From Spirochaetaceae bacterium (lineage in GTDB: Bacteria; Spirochaetota; Spirochaetia; SZUA-6; Bin103), in contig JAPOQV010000478.1 of NCBI GenBank assembly GCA_026710565.1, positions 1 to 11,135 of the forward strand: a stretch of DNA of 11,135 nucleotides, given 5' to 3'. Below are positions 1 through 6,949 of this stretch, one piece after another. The position numbers and the translations under genes are program-made. Numbering within the stretch: the stretch's first letter is position 1; each line of letters starts with the position of its first letter. The notes beneath the pieces were generated by a model. It ran no database searches and was not told where the DNA came from. It saw only the letters and a program-made list of their open reading frames with translations.

Positions 1-879
1 GCGGGTGGGGAAGTGGCAGCCGGCGGGCGGCGACGACGGGTCGGGGATGTCGCCCTTGCCCGCCGGCTGCGCCTCCTGGTCCGGGTCCGGGAGCGGGATA
101 GCGGCGAGCAGCGCCTCCGTGTAGGGGTGCAGCGGTTGCTCGCCGAGCACGCCGGCCGGCGCCACCTCGACCACCCGGCCCAGGTACATCACCGCGATGC
201 GGTCGCTGACGTACTGCACGACGGTCAGATCGTGGGCGATGAAGAGGTAGCTGAGGCCGAGCTCCCGCTGCAGCCGGTTGAACAGGTTCAGCACCTGCGC
301 CTGGATGGAGACGTCCAGGGCCGACACCGGCTCGTCGCAGAGCAGGACCCGCGGGCCGAGTGCCAACGCGCGCGCGATCCCGATCCGTTGCCGCTGGCCG
401 CCCGAGAACTCGTGCGGGTAGCGGCGCATCACTGCCTGGTCCATGCCGACCAGGTCGAGCAGCTCGGCGACGCGCGCCTCGCGCTCCCTGCGGCGCTTCA
501 TGCCGTGCAGCACCAGCCCCTCGGCGATGACGTCGCCCACGGACATGCGCGGGTCCAGCGAGGACACCGGGTCCTGGAAGACGATCTGCATGTGGCGCTT
601 GATGGCCTTGAGCCCGTTCCGCCGCAGCGCCATGACGTCCCAGCTCGCGCCGTCGACCGTCAGGCGGATGCTGCCGGAGGTCGGCTCGACCAGGCGCATG
701 ATGCAGCGGGCGACGGTGGTCTTGCCGGAGCCGCTCTCGCCGACGATGCCGAGCGTCTCGCGCGCGGCCACCGAGAAGCTCACGTCGTCCACGGCGCGGA
801 TGTCGCCCACCCGGCGCCGCAGCAGGCCGCGGTGGATGGGGAAGAGCTTGCTGAGCCCGTCGACCTCCAGAAGGTTCAT
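1..879 (-). CDS. dppF: Oligopeptide/dipeptide ABC transporter ATPase, DppF/OppF type (C-terminus cut by window edge)
   Basis: This is the second nucleotide-binding subunit of an Opp/Dpp/Nik-type importer; it hydrolyses ATP at the cytoplasmic face of the DppBC permease. The 293 visible residues hold Walker A GESGSGKT (47-54), the Q-loop glutamine (Q102, VFQDP), the signature FSGGQRQR (158-165), Walker B VLLCDEP (D182, E183) and the H-loop histidine (H216, FIAHDL). The family-specific C-terminal region begins (HPYTEALL near 250-257; AGC at 286-288), and C288 is the first of the usual four cysteines there. The remaining C-terminal residues lie outside the window. The ATG overlaps the dppD stop as ATGA, which implies translational coupling. 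The signature and Q-loop styles (QDPVSSLDP) are those of the F subunit rather than D. The substrate cannot be read from an ATPase. Confidence 0.95.
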   Translation of the reverse strand, partial: MNLLEVDGLSKLFPIHRGLLRRRVGDIRAVDDVSFSVAARETLGIVGESGSGKTTVARCIMRLVEPTSGSIRLTVDGASWDVMALRRNGLKAIKRHMQIVFQDPVSSLDPRMSVGDVIAEGLVLHGMKRRREREARVAELLDLVGMDQAVMRRYPHEFSGGQRQRIGIARALALGPRVLLCDEPVSALDVSIQAQVLNLFNRLQRELGLSYLFIAHDLTVVQYVSDRIAVMYLGRVVEVAPAGVLGEQPLHPYTEALLAAIPLPDPDQEAQPAGKGDIPDPSSPPAGCHFPTR

Positions 880-1895
880 TCGTAGAGCCAGCAGGCCACC
901 CGGTGGCCCTCCTCCGTCGCCGTCACCGGCGGCTCGTCGGTGAAGCAGCGAGGCTGCGCGTGCGGGCAGCGGGGCGCGAAGCTGCACCCGCGCCGCTGTC
1001 CGTACGGCGAGGGCACCGTGCCTTCGATCGCTTCCAGGGCGGTGCTCTTGGTCACCCCGCGCAGCGGCATCGAGCGCAGCAGCCCCTGCGTGTAGGGGTG
1101 CAGGGGCCGCTTGAACACCGAGTGGACATCGGTGAGCTCGACGATCCGGCCCAGGTACATGACCGCCACGCGCTGCGCCATGCGGGCGACCAGCCCCATG
1201 TTGTGGGTGATGACCACCAGCGACATGGCGTACGCCTCGTGCAGCTCCAGCATCAGGTCGACGATCTGTGCCTGGATGGTGACGTCCAGGGCGGTGGTCG
1301 GCTCGTCGGCGAACAGCAGGCGCGGGTTGCAGCTCAGCGCCATTGCGATCATCACCCGCTGGCGCATGCCGCCGCTCATCTGACCGGGATAGTCGTCCAC
1401 CCGCCGGGCGGGCGCGGCGATGCCGACCCGCTCGATGAGCTCGACGGCCCGCTCGCGGGCGGCTTTTTTGTCCGTGTCCCGGTGCAGCATGATGGCTTCG
1501 ATGATCTGGGCGCCGACGGTCTTGATGGGGTGCAGGGAGTTCATCGGCTCCTGAAAGACCATGGAGATCTCGCTGCCGCGCAGCGCGCGAAGCTCCTCGT
1601 CGTCAGCCCGGTAGCGCGCCAGATCGACCGTGTCGCCGGCCGCACGGCGGTAGTGGATGGCTCCGCCTGTGATCCTGCCGAGCGGCTCCGGAAGGATGCG
1701 CAGCACCGACTGCGCCATGACGCTCTTGCCGCACCCGCTCTCGCCGACGACGCCGAGCACCTCGCCCTCGTCCAGGGAGAAGCTGACCCCGTCCACGGCC
1801 CGGATCACCCCGTCCCGCGTCTTGAAGTGGGTGCTGAGCTCCTCCACTCGCAGCAGTCCGACGTCGGCAGCGCCGCCGGCGGGCTTCGGGCGCAT
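876..1895 (-). CDS. dppD: Oligopeptide/dipeptide ABC transporter ATPase, DppD/OppD type
   Basis: This is the first ATPase subunit of the importer, complete at 339 residues, the usual length for the family. It shows Walker A GESGCGKS (51-58), Q-loop [11 protein letters not shown] (Q115), signature MSGGMRQR (173-180; the common form begins with L), Walker B LLFADEP (D197, E198) and H-loop H231 (VVITHNMGL). The C-terminal oligopeptide-transporter extension has four cysteines (C303, C310, C317, C335), the pattern that binds a 4Fe-4S cluster in structurally characterised DppD homologues. The [10 protein letters not shown]-loop and GMRQR signature are typical of D subunits. The ATG at 1895 has only a weak upstream Shine-Dalgarno, but no better start is visible and homology begins just after it. 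It lies 33 bp downstream of the frameshifted gene and overlaps dppF by 4 bp. The partner permeases are about 2.8 kb away, beyond inserted genes. Confidence 0.96.
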   Translation of the reverse strand: MRPKPAGGAADVGLLRVEELSTHFKTRDGVIRAVDGVSFSLDEGEVLGVVGESGCGKSVMAQSVLRILPEPLGRITGGAIHYRRAAGDTVDLARYRADDEELRALRGSEISMVFQEPMNSLHPIKTVGAQIIEAIMLHRDTDKKAARERAVELIERVGIAAPARRVDDYPGQMSGGMRQRVMIAMALSCNPRLLFADEPTTALDVTIQAQIVDLMLELHEAYAMSLVVITHNMGLVARMAQRVAVMYLGRIVELTDVHSVFKRPLHPYTQGLLRSMPLRGVTKSTALEAIEGTVPSPYGQRRGCSFAPRCPHAQPRCFTDEPPVTATEEGHRVACWLYE

Positions 1896-1928
1896 GGTCC
1901 GGCGATGGTACCACGCGCCGGGGCGCTC

Positions 1929-2451
1929 TCAGGCCGTGGCGGTCCCGTGCGCGATACGGGAGTCGAGCTCGGCCAGCGCTTCGTCGAGCGGCAGCTCGAA
2001 CGCGGCGAGGGGTGATGTGCAGCGCGATCTCGACCAGGTCGACGCCCACCACGATCTCCGCCCGGTAGCGCACCAGCCCGTCGCGGTCGATCAGGTGGTC
2101 GGGGCCTGCGAAGCACGCCCGGTCGAAGTCCGGCCCCAGCGGGCGGCTCTCAGCGGCGTACTCGGCGGCGTCGCCGCCGGCCGGCTGCCATTGCTCCGGC
2201 ACGTCGAAGCCGAAGACGAAGCCGTCGCTGGTCCCGATCATCTCCGGGACCGACAGCGACCACATGCCCAGCGCGCTGTCGCGGTTGCGGCCGAACCATT
2301 CACTCTGGCGGTACCAGCCGGAGGGACGGAAGTTGACCTGGACGTTCTGCGTCGAGCTGAGGACACCGGTCTCGACGCTGAACCCCTCGGCCACCGGCTC
2401 GCGGTGGATGATCCGGGGCCGCCGCCCATCTGTGGATCGATCCATGCCCAT
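1929..2451 (-). pseudogene. Unrecognised protein gene, interrupted by a single frameshift
   Basis: Two minus-strand frames join into one plausible protein of about 173 residues if one base is removed from the GGGG run at 2009-2012 (CCCC in the gene's sense). The first frame gives roughly 150 residues of normal composition, including FRPSGWYRQSEWFGRNRD, MWSLSVPEMIGTSDGFVFGF and VRYRAEIVVGVDLVEIALHI. After the shift the second frame continues LAAFELPLDEALAELDSRIA and stops at 1929-1931. Unshifted, the first frame would run on into the middle of dppD out of frame, which is unlikely to be real. I do not recognise the family; no signal peptide, membrane segment or catalytic motif stands out. The start is uncertain: ATG 2451, 2445, 2496 and 2508 are all in frame and none has a clear Shine-Dalgarno. 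It lies 16 bp downstream of the vapB stop. A sequencing error in the homopolymer is as likely as true decay. Confidence 0.6.
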
Positions 2452-2467
2452 CCGGTTAGAGCCAGGA

Positions 2468-2671
2468 TCAGGAACTGCGCGGAGAACGCAGCTCATCGAG
2501 GTCGCCATCCCAGCCGGACCCGCGCATCCGCCGCGCTTCTTCGACGCTCAAGGGCTCCGCCGCCAGCGTTCGGGGTACGAAGTTGACCGCCGCGCGGTCC
2601 GTGGTGAGCGAGTCACGGCGCATGACTTCTGTGCACGACCCCTCATCGACATTGATGTTCGTGCGGGCCAT
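2468..2671 (-). CDS. vapB: VapB-type antitoxin (type II toxin-antitoxin), orphan
   Basis: This is a 67-residue protein beginning MARTNINVDEG, followed by EVMRRDSLTTDRAAVNFVPRTL and ending GSGWDGDLDELRSPRSS. This is the architecture of the small VapB antitoxins: an N-terminal strand plus helix-helix DNA-binding half (ribbon-helix-helix-like), a central helix with the AVNF/LRTL pattern, and a C-terminal toxin-binding tail around GSGWxGDLD. Such proteins neutralise a VapC PIN-domain ribonuclease and repress their own promoter. The start at 2671 is chosen by family homology; in-frame ATGs at 2677 and 2689 would add 2 or 6 residues. No Shine-Dalgarno is evident, so initiation may be leaderless or begin further upstream. 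No VapC gene follows: the next frame is an unrelated, frameshifted gene. In many relatives the residue after TTDRA is part of a KREAV motif; here it is DRAAV, so some drift is possible. Confidence 0.85.
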   Translation of the reverse strand: MARTNINVDEGSCTEVMRRDSLTTDRAAVNFVPRTLAAEPLSVEEARRMRGSGWDGDLDELRSPRSS

Positions 2672-2743
2672 ATACATACGATACACCATGGCGGCGGTTC
2701 GGCTTGACGAACGGCTGCCCGCATAGAAGCCTGACCCATAGCG
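2672..2743. promoter_or_regulatory. Divergent intergenic region between vapB and the dioxygenase gene
   Basis: This 72 bp gap must carry the start signals for vapB leftward and the dioxygenase-propeller pair rightward. Next to vapB it has an AT-rich island with repeated TAT/GTAT steps (about 2671-2684), unusual in this GC-rich window. On the minus strand TATCGT (2683-2678) sits 6 nt before the vapB ATG, which would suit a leaderless transcript, and the repeated GTAT steps could be an autoregulatory operator. On the plus strand TTGACG (2704-2709) looks like a -35 box, but there is no good -10 at the right distance. The assignment of the region is secure; the individual boxes are guesses. Confidence 0.35.
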
Positions 2744-3553
2744 ATGGAGCCGATCCTGCTCGACGACGAACGGCGCCGGTTCTTCGACGAGAACGGCTAT
2801 CTCGTCGTTCCCGGGGCGCTCTGCCCCGAAGAGCTTGGCGAGTTGACGGCCGCGGCCGACAGGATGATCGACTGCTTCGAGCGGCCGCCGGGACAAGCGT
2901 ACGTGCAGCGCCGGCCGGGCGTCGTCGAGGAGCCGGCGTTCCACCCGTTGCTCGCCCACTCCTCCACCCTGCCCCTGGTGGTGCAGCTCCTGTCGCCCAA
3001 CCTGCACCTGCACACCGCCGCGATCATCTACAAGTGGCCGGAGGACGAAGCCGCCGGCGACGCGCGGACGTGGCACCGGGACATCGGCATGACCGAGGAC
3101 GTCGGGCACGCGGGGGTGTTCCGCGCCGGCATCAAGGTCGGCTACTGCCTGACCGATTTTCCCAAGCCACGGTCGGGCTTCACGCTGTTCGCGCCGGGAT
3201 CGCACCGGCTCCCCACTCCTTTGCCGATTTCCAAGGGGGCGGTCGATCCCGACGGGGTGGTCGATCTCTGCCTGAGTGCCGGAGACGCGTTCCTCTTCGA
3301 GAACCGCGTCTTCCACAGCACGGCGCCGAACCTGAGCAGGCGAGTCTCGAAGGTCGTGATCCTGGGCTACAGCTACCGTTGGATGGGAGGGACGCGGGAC
3401 AACATGCGCCTCGTCCAGCCCGGTGAGCACGTGCTGCGGCAGGTCGACGCGATCCGGCAGCAGTTGCTGGGCGGTCCGGCGGAGGGACTGATCGAGTGGG
3501 CCCGGCAGCACGGGATCGGACAGGGCCCTTTCCAGTGGACGATGGAGGTCTGA
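2744..3553 (+). CDS. Phytanoyl-CoA dioxygenase (PhyH) family Fe(II)/2-oxoglutarate-dependent oxygenase
   Basis: This is a 269-residue cytoplasmic enzyme of the PhyH superfamily, which couples 2-oxoglutarate decarboxylation to hydroxylation of an organic substrate. It starts with the family's N-terminal pattern, RRFFDENGYLVVPGAL (11-26). The iron-binding facial triad is present as H111-x-D113 (in TWHRDIG) and H191 (in VFHSTAPN), with R199/R200 following as the probable 2-oxoglutarate carboxylate anchor. GFTLFAPGSHRLP (145-157) is the usual strand and turn before the distal histidine. Length is normal for bacterial members. The substrate is unknown; bacterial paralogues act on lipids, osmolytes such as ectoine, secondary metabolites and halogenation substrates. 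No strong Shine-Dalgarno precedes the ATG. The propeller gene starts 7 bp after its stop, so the two are almost certainly cotranscribed. Confidence 0.92.
   Translation: MEPILLDDERRRFFDENGYLVVPGALCPEELGELTAAADRMIDCFERPPGQAYVQRRPGVVEEPAFHPLLAHSSTLPLVVQLLSPNLHLHTAAIIYKWPEDEAAGDARTWHRDIGMTEDVGHAGVFRAGIKVGYCLTDFPKPRSGFTLFAPGSHRLPTPLPISKGAVDPDGVVDLCLSAGDAFLFENRVFHSTAPNLSRRVSKVVILGYSYRWMGGTRDNMRLVQPGEHVLRQVDAIRQQLLGGPAEGLIEWARQHGIGQGPFQWTMEV
3544..3548 (+). promoter_or_regulatory. Ribosome binding site (GGAGG) of the propeller gene
   Basis: GGAGG lies inside the last codons of the dioxygenase gene, 12 nt before the ATG at 3561. The spacing is slightly long but usable. It supports the ATG at 3561 as the start and suggests coupled translation of the pair. 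Confidence 0.55.
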
Positions 3554-3560
3554 CAGCACG

Positions 3561-4775
3561 ATGGCGGATCAGGAGATCTTTGCCTGGCAGTACTCGGCCG
3601 ACGCCGAGTCGGGCTGGCACACGAGCGCCTGGGTCTACGACGAGAAGTGCTACTGGGGCGGGTTCCCGCCGAAGGGTGGCGCCGACACCGATGCCGCGGG
3701 GCTGCCGGGGTGGGCGGTCGGACCCTTCCGGAAACACCCGGGCAACCCCGTGCTCGCTCCGTCTGCCGGCTCCTGGGATCCGGGCCGGTTCGGCGGAGGC
3801 GTGCACAACGGGGCGATCATCCGTGCCGGCCGCAGGTTCCACTACGTCTACCGGGGAGAACGGCCGTGCAAACCGGTCAACGGCATCGACTACCTCTGCA
3901 AGATCGGGCTCGCCGAGAGCGCCGACGGGCAGCGGTTCACGAAGGTCACGAGCGACGCGCCTCTGTTCGGCGCCGATGACCCGTTCAGCTACGAGGACGT
4001 GAGCCTGGTCCGGCTGGGCGAGACCTTCCACCTGTTCTGCAATCGCTGGGACTGGGAGCGGATCGACGATCCGTCCGTGAGCGGGTGCTGGCTGGCCACC
4101 TCCACCGATCTTCGCCACTGGACCGAGCACGGTCTGGTGTACCCGGATGCGGAGCGCATCCATCGCAACGGCGTCGTGCTGTGCAACCCGGACAACGAGC
4201 CGGTTCGGGTCGACGGCCACTATCTCATGTACGTCAACGGTCACATCATCGGCCGGTCGAAGGACTTGGTGCACTGGGAGTCGAAACAGCTCGAAGCGCG
4301 GTGGCCGGGCGGCGAGGGATGCTTCGCGCTGGCCGACTACTCCTTCGATCCCGACGACATTCTGCTGTTCACCGGCGGCCATCACAGCGGCCACTTCTAC
4401 GCGATCGGCGAGGTGCGGTTCTCCAAGAGCGATCCGGAGTCGCCGTCGGCGTGGCTGCCGCGGCCCGTCCTGCACGCCGAGGCCCGCTACCCGCATGAAA
4501 GCGGATGCAGCGCGTCCGATCCGGAGCGCAAGGTGTCACCGTATCGTGACTGCATCTTCTTCAACGGGATGACGCGGCACGGCGGGGAGTGGTGGCTCTA
4601 CTACGGGGGCAGCGAGTACTACACGTGTCTCGCGATCGCGCCGGGCCTCACGGAGCGTGCCCTGACCGGCTACGGTGCCGGCGTGCCGAGCATCCATCCC
4701 CGCGCTCAGCGCGTCGGCGGACTTACTTCCGGTACGGATCGGCCGCGTCGCGCAGGCCGTCGCCGACGAAGTTGA
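3561..4775 (+). CDS. Five-bladed beta-propeller protein related to glycoside hydrolase families 43/130
   Basis: The 404-residue protein has the repeat pattern of GH43/GH130-like beta-propellers (glycosidases and mannoside phosphorylases). One blade opens with NPVLAP...WDPGRF (62-77) and VHNGAIIRAGRRFHYVYRG (81-99), followed by CKIGLAESADGQRF (113-126). Next comes SYEDVSLVRLGETFHLFCN (143-161), whose E-D matches the EDP-type acidic site of these families. Later blades include ATSTDLRHWTEHG (179-191), IIGRSKDLVHWE (229-240) and CIFFNGMTRHGGEWWLYYG (331-349). There is no signal peptide, so it probably acts in the cytoplasm. The true family and linkage specificity cannot be told by eye, and it could be a non-catalytic propeller. 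The last 30 or so residues are arginine- and glycine-rich and read into the complement of dppC, so the natural C-terminus may be near residue 372. Confidence 0.75.
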   Translation: MADQEIFAWQYSADAESGWHTSAWVYDEKCYWGGFPPKGGADTDAAGLPGWAVGPFRKHPGNPVLAPSAGSWDPGRFGGGVHNGAIIRAGRRFHYVYRGERPCKPVNGIDYLCKIGLAESADGQRFTKVTSDAPLFGADDPFSYEDVSLVRLGETFHLFCNRWDWERIDDPSVSGCWLATSTDLRHWTEHGLVYPDAERIHRNGVVLCNPDNEPVRVDGHYLMYVNGHIIGRSKDLVHWESKQLEARWPGGEGCFALADYSFDPDDILLFTGGHHSGHFYAIGEVRFSKSDPESPSAWLPRPVLHAEARYPHESGCSASDPERKVSPYRDCIFFNGMTRHGGEWWLYYGGSEYYTCLAIAPGLTERALTGYGAGVPSIHPRAQRVGGLTSGTDRPRRAGRRRRS

Positions 4776-5865
4776 AGGCCAGCACGGTGACAATGACGAA
4801 CAGCGCCGGGATCAGCAGCCAGGGGTGCAGCGCGATGGTGCGGAAGTTCTGCGCGTTCTGCAGCAGCACGCCCCAGCTCACCGCCGGCGCCTGCATGCCC
4901 AGCCCCAGGAAGCTGAGGGCGGTCTCGCCCAGGATCATGAACGGGACCGCGAGCGTGACGCGGACGATCAGGTAGCTGAACATGGACGGCAGCATGTGCC
5001 GCCGAATCGTCTGGAGATCCGTGGCGCCCGCGATCCTGGCGGCCATCGTGTAGTCCTCTTCGCGGGACGCCAGGACTCGGCCGCGCACGACCCGCGCGAC
5101 CTCCACCCATCCGACCACCGACAGGACGATGGTGAGCCCGAAGTAGATCGCCGTCGTCGGCCACTTCTTGGGGAGCGCCGCGCTCAGGCCCATCCACAGC
5201 GGGATCTGCGGAATGGAGATGATGAGCTCGATGAGCCGCTGAATGACGACGTCGACGCGGCCGCCCAGGAACCCGGAGAGCCCGCCGAGCAGACAGCCCA
5301 GCACGAAGCTCAGCGTGACGCCGACCAGGCCGATCGTGAGCGAGATGCGCGCCGCGTGGATGTTGCGGGACCACATGTCGCGCCCCAGCTTGTCGGTGCC
5401 GAACAGGTGCAGGTAGCCGTCATCGCCGACCCCCAGCAGATGGATGTCGGTGCGGATCAGCCCCAGGAGCCGGTAGTCGTGCCCCCTGGCGAACACCCGC
5501 AGGGGAAACCGCACCGAGGTGTCCTCGACGTAGGTCTTGCGCAAGGTCACCGGGTCCCTGGCCGACTCGTACGCATGGACGAACGGGCCCACCAGGCCGT
5601 TGCCGGGGGCGAAGATCCGCACCCGCTGCGGCGGGGCGTTGATGCGGTCGAGGTACTGCTCGTGAATGTCGTTCGTGGAGAAGAAGCCCGCGAAGATGGC
5701 GAACAGGTAGAACAGACCGAGGATGCTGCCGCCGATGATCGCCAGCTTGTGCCTGCGGAACTTCCGCCACGCGAGCTGCCACTGCGAGGCGGTGTAGTAC
5801 CGCTCGTTCCTGGCGTCCTCCGGCCGGTCGTCCGCCTGCGTGGCTCGGCGGTCCGCACCGGTCAT
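4723..5865 (-). CDS. dppC: Oligopeptide/dipeptide ABC transporter permease, DppC/OppC type
   Basis: This is the second inner-membrane permease subunit, 380 residues. A first membrane helix (about 41-62) follows a basic N-terminal segment (WRKFRRHKL). After a long non-cytoplasmic stretch comes the family motif FGTDKLGRD (155-163), then five or so further hydrophobic segments starting at ISLTIGLVGVTLSFVLG (174-190). The ATPase-docking EAA loop is DYTMAARIAGATDLQTIRRHMLP (271-293, split here by position for A275-G280). The C-terminus, NFVGDGLRDAADPYRK, is typical. The family is usually about 280-320 residues; the extra length lies in the loop between helix 1 and the FGTD motif (about 66-153). 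ATG at 5865 overlaps the dppB stop as ATGA, which fixes the start despite no separate Shine-Dalgarno. Its 3' end overlaps the convergent propeller gene. Confidence 0.95.
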   Translation of the reverse strand: MTGADRRATQADDRPEDARNERYYTASQWQLAWRKFRRHKLAIIGGSILGLFYLFAIFAGFFSTNDIHEQYLDRINAPPQRVRIFAPGNGLVGPFVHAYESARDPVTLRKTYVEDTSVRFPLRVFARGHDYRLLGLIRTDIHLLGVGDDGYLHLFGTDKLGRDMWSRNIHAARISLTIGLVGVTLSFVLGCLLGGLSGFLGGRVDVVIQRLIELIISIPQIPLWMGLSAALPKKWPTTAIYFGLTIVLSVVGWVEVARVVRGRVLASREEDYTMAARIAGATDLQTIRRHMLPSMFSYLIVRVTLAVPFMILGETALSFLGLGMQAPAVSWGVLLQNAQNFRTIALHPWLLIPALFVIVTVLAFNFVGDGLRDAADPYRK

Positions 5866-6857
5866 CGGGAGTCCAGGAGCCGGATGCGCGGGTCGACCCA
5901 CACCAGCAGCAGGTCGGAGATGAACGTCCCGATCACGGTCAGGCCGGCCAGGATCATGATGATGCTGCCGCCGAGCTGCATGTCCTGTCTGAGCAGTCCC
6001 TCGAAGAGGATCGGCCCCATGGTCGGCAGATTGAGGACGATGGAGGTGATCGCGGACCCGGAGAAGATCCACGGCAGCGTCCAGCCGATGGTGCTCACCA
6101 GCGGATTGATGGCGATGCGCACCGGGTACTTGAACAGCAGCCGCTTCTCCGCCACGCCCTTCGCGCGCGCGGTGATCACGTACTGCTTGCCGAGCTCGTC
6201 CAGGACGGTCGCGCGCAGCACGCGGATCAGGCCCGCAGTACCCGCGGTGCCGACGACCACGACGGGAATGGGAAGGTGCTTGAGCATGTCCACGAACTTG
6301 GCCCACGACCACGGCTGATCCGCGAAGTCGGTGGAGAACAGCCCCACCGCCGTGAAGTCGAAGTACTTGAAGAGCAGGAACATGAGGATGATCGCCAGCA
6401 GGAAGTTGGGCGTTGCCAGGCCGACGAAGCCGACCGCGGTCACGGTGTAGTCGACGATCGAGTACTGGTGGGTGGCCGAGTAGATGCCGATGGGCACCGC
6501 GACGGCGTACGTGAACATCATCGTGAAGAACGCCACCAGCATGGTCAGCGGCAGCCGCGCCGCGATGATCTCGGCGACCGGCTTCTCGTAGAGATAGGAG
6601 CGGCCCAGGTCGCCCTGGACCAGGTTGCCGGCCCACCGGAGGTACTGGGCGACCATGGGCCGGTCGACGCCGTACTGGCGGCGCAGCGCCTGCACCGCCT
6701 CCTCGGTCATCTGCACGCCGGTGAAGAGCTCCATCCTGGTGACGAGGGCCTCGACGAAGTCGCCCGGCGGGAGCTGCATGATCGCGAACGCCGCGACCGA
6801 GATCATGGCCAGCAGGACGATCATGTAGAGGAACCGGCGTGCGATGTAGCGGGTCAC
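5862..6857 (-). CDS. dppB: Oligopeptide/dipeptide ABC transporter permease, DppB/OppB type
   Basis: This 331-residue membrane subunit is the usual length for DppB. It opens with RYIARRFLYMIVLLAMISVAAF, the standard first helix, then the family's QLPPGD (28-33) and the RRQYGVDRPMVAQYLRW segment (59-75) of the non-cytoplasmic region. GDLGRS (82-87) and LPLTMLVAF are also hallmarks. The EAA loop that contacts the ATPases is around 219-251 (LDELGKQYVITARAKG, then the KYPVRIAINP end). The gene begins with GTG at 6857, with a GGGTG a few bases upstream as a modest Shine-Dalgarno. It lies 92 bp after the binding-protein gene, across a strong hairpin, and overlaps dppC by 4 bp. Confidence 0.96.
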   Translation of the reverse strand: MTRYIARRFLYMIVLLAMISVAAFAIMQLPPGDFVEALVTRMELFTGVQMTEEAVQALRRQYGVDRPMVAQYLRWAGNLVQGDLGRSYLYEKPVAEIIAARLPLTMLVAFFTMMFTYAVAVPIGIYSATHQYSIVDYTVTAVGFVGLATPNFLLAIILMFLLFKYFDFTAVGLFSTDFADQPWSWAKFVDMLKHLPIPVVVVGTAGTAGLIRVLRATVLDELGKQYVITARAKGVAEKRLLFKYPVRIAINPLVSTIGWTLPWIFSGSAITSIVLNLPTMGPILFEGLLRQDMQLGGSIIMILAGLTVIGTFISDLLLVWVDPRIRLLDSR

Positions 6858-6880
6858 GGTTGCACCCGGGCGGCCGGAGG

Positions 6881-6940
6881 GTCAGAGACGACGAGTCCCG
6901 CCCCGGCGGGGGCAGGACTCGCTTCCGTCGTCGGGCTGAC
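6881..6940 (-). other. Intercistronic stem-loop between the binding-protein and permease genes
   Basis: Nested inverted repeats fill most of the 92 bp gap: GTCAG (6881-6885) with CTGAC (6936-6940), GACGAC (6887-6892) with GTCGTC (6927-6932), GAGTCC (6893-6898) with GGACTC (6915-6920), and GCCCC (6900-6904) with GGGGC (6909-6913). There is no T-run on the minus-strand 3' side, so it is not a classic intrinsic terminator. In many ABC operons such a structure protects the 3' end of the abundant binding-protein message and lowers permease expression; that role is inferred here. Confidence 0.7.
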
Positions 6941-6949
6941 TCCTAACTC

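Noticed and set aside
1466..1471. Run of six A (sense strand) inside dppD as a slippage site
   Set aside because: Encodes an ordinary Lys-Lys pair, is short, and there is no downstream stop or structure pointing to programmed frameshifting.
1603..1900. Continuation of the unrecognised gene's first frame into dppD
   Set aside because: After about 2009 the frame turns Arg/Ala-rich and overlaps dppD in another frame; the coherent protein continues in the shifted frame and stops at 1929.
2672..3559. Long minus-strand open frame opposite the dioxygenase gene
   Set aside because: It is the complement of a clear PhyH gene with all motifs; its only meaningful portion is the vapB end at 2468-2671.
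4675..6318. Long plus-strand open frame opposite dppC and dppB
   Set aside because: Arg/His/Asp/Gln-rich shadow of GC-rich permease genes with no recognisable motif.
5866..6636. In-frame extension of dppC upstream through dppB
   Set aside because: The extension has no protein-like character and dppB is unmistakable there; the ATGA overlap at 5862-5865 fixes the dppC start.
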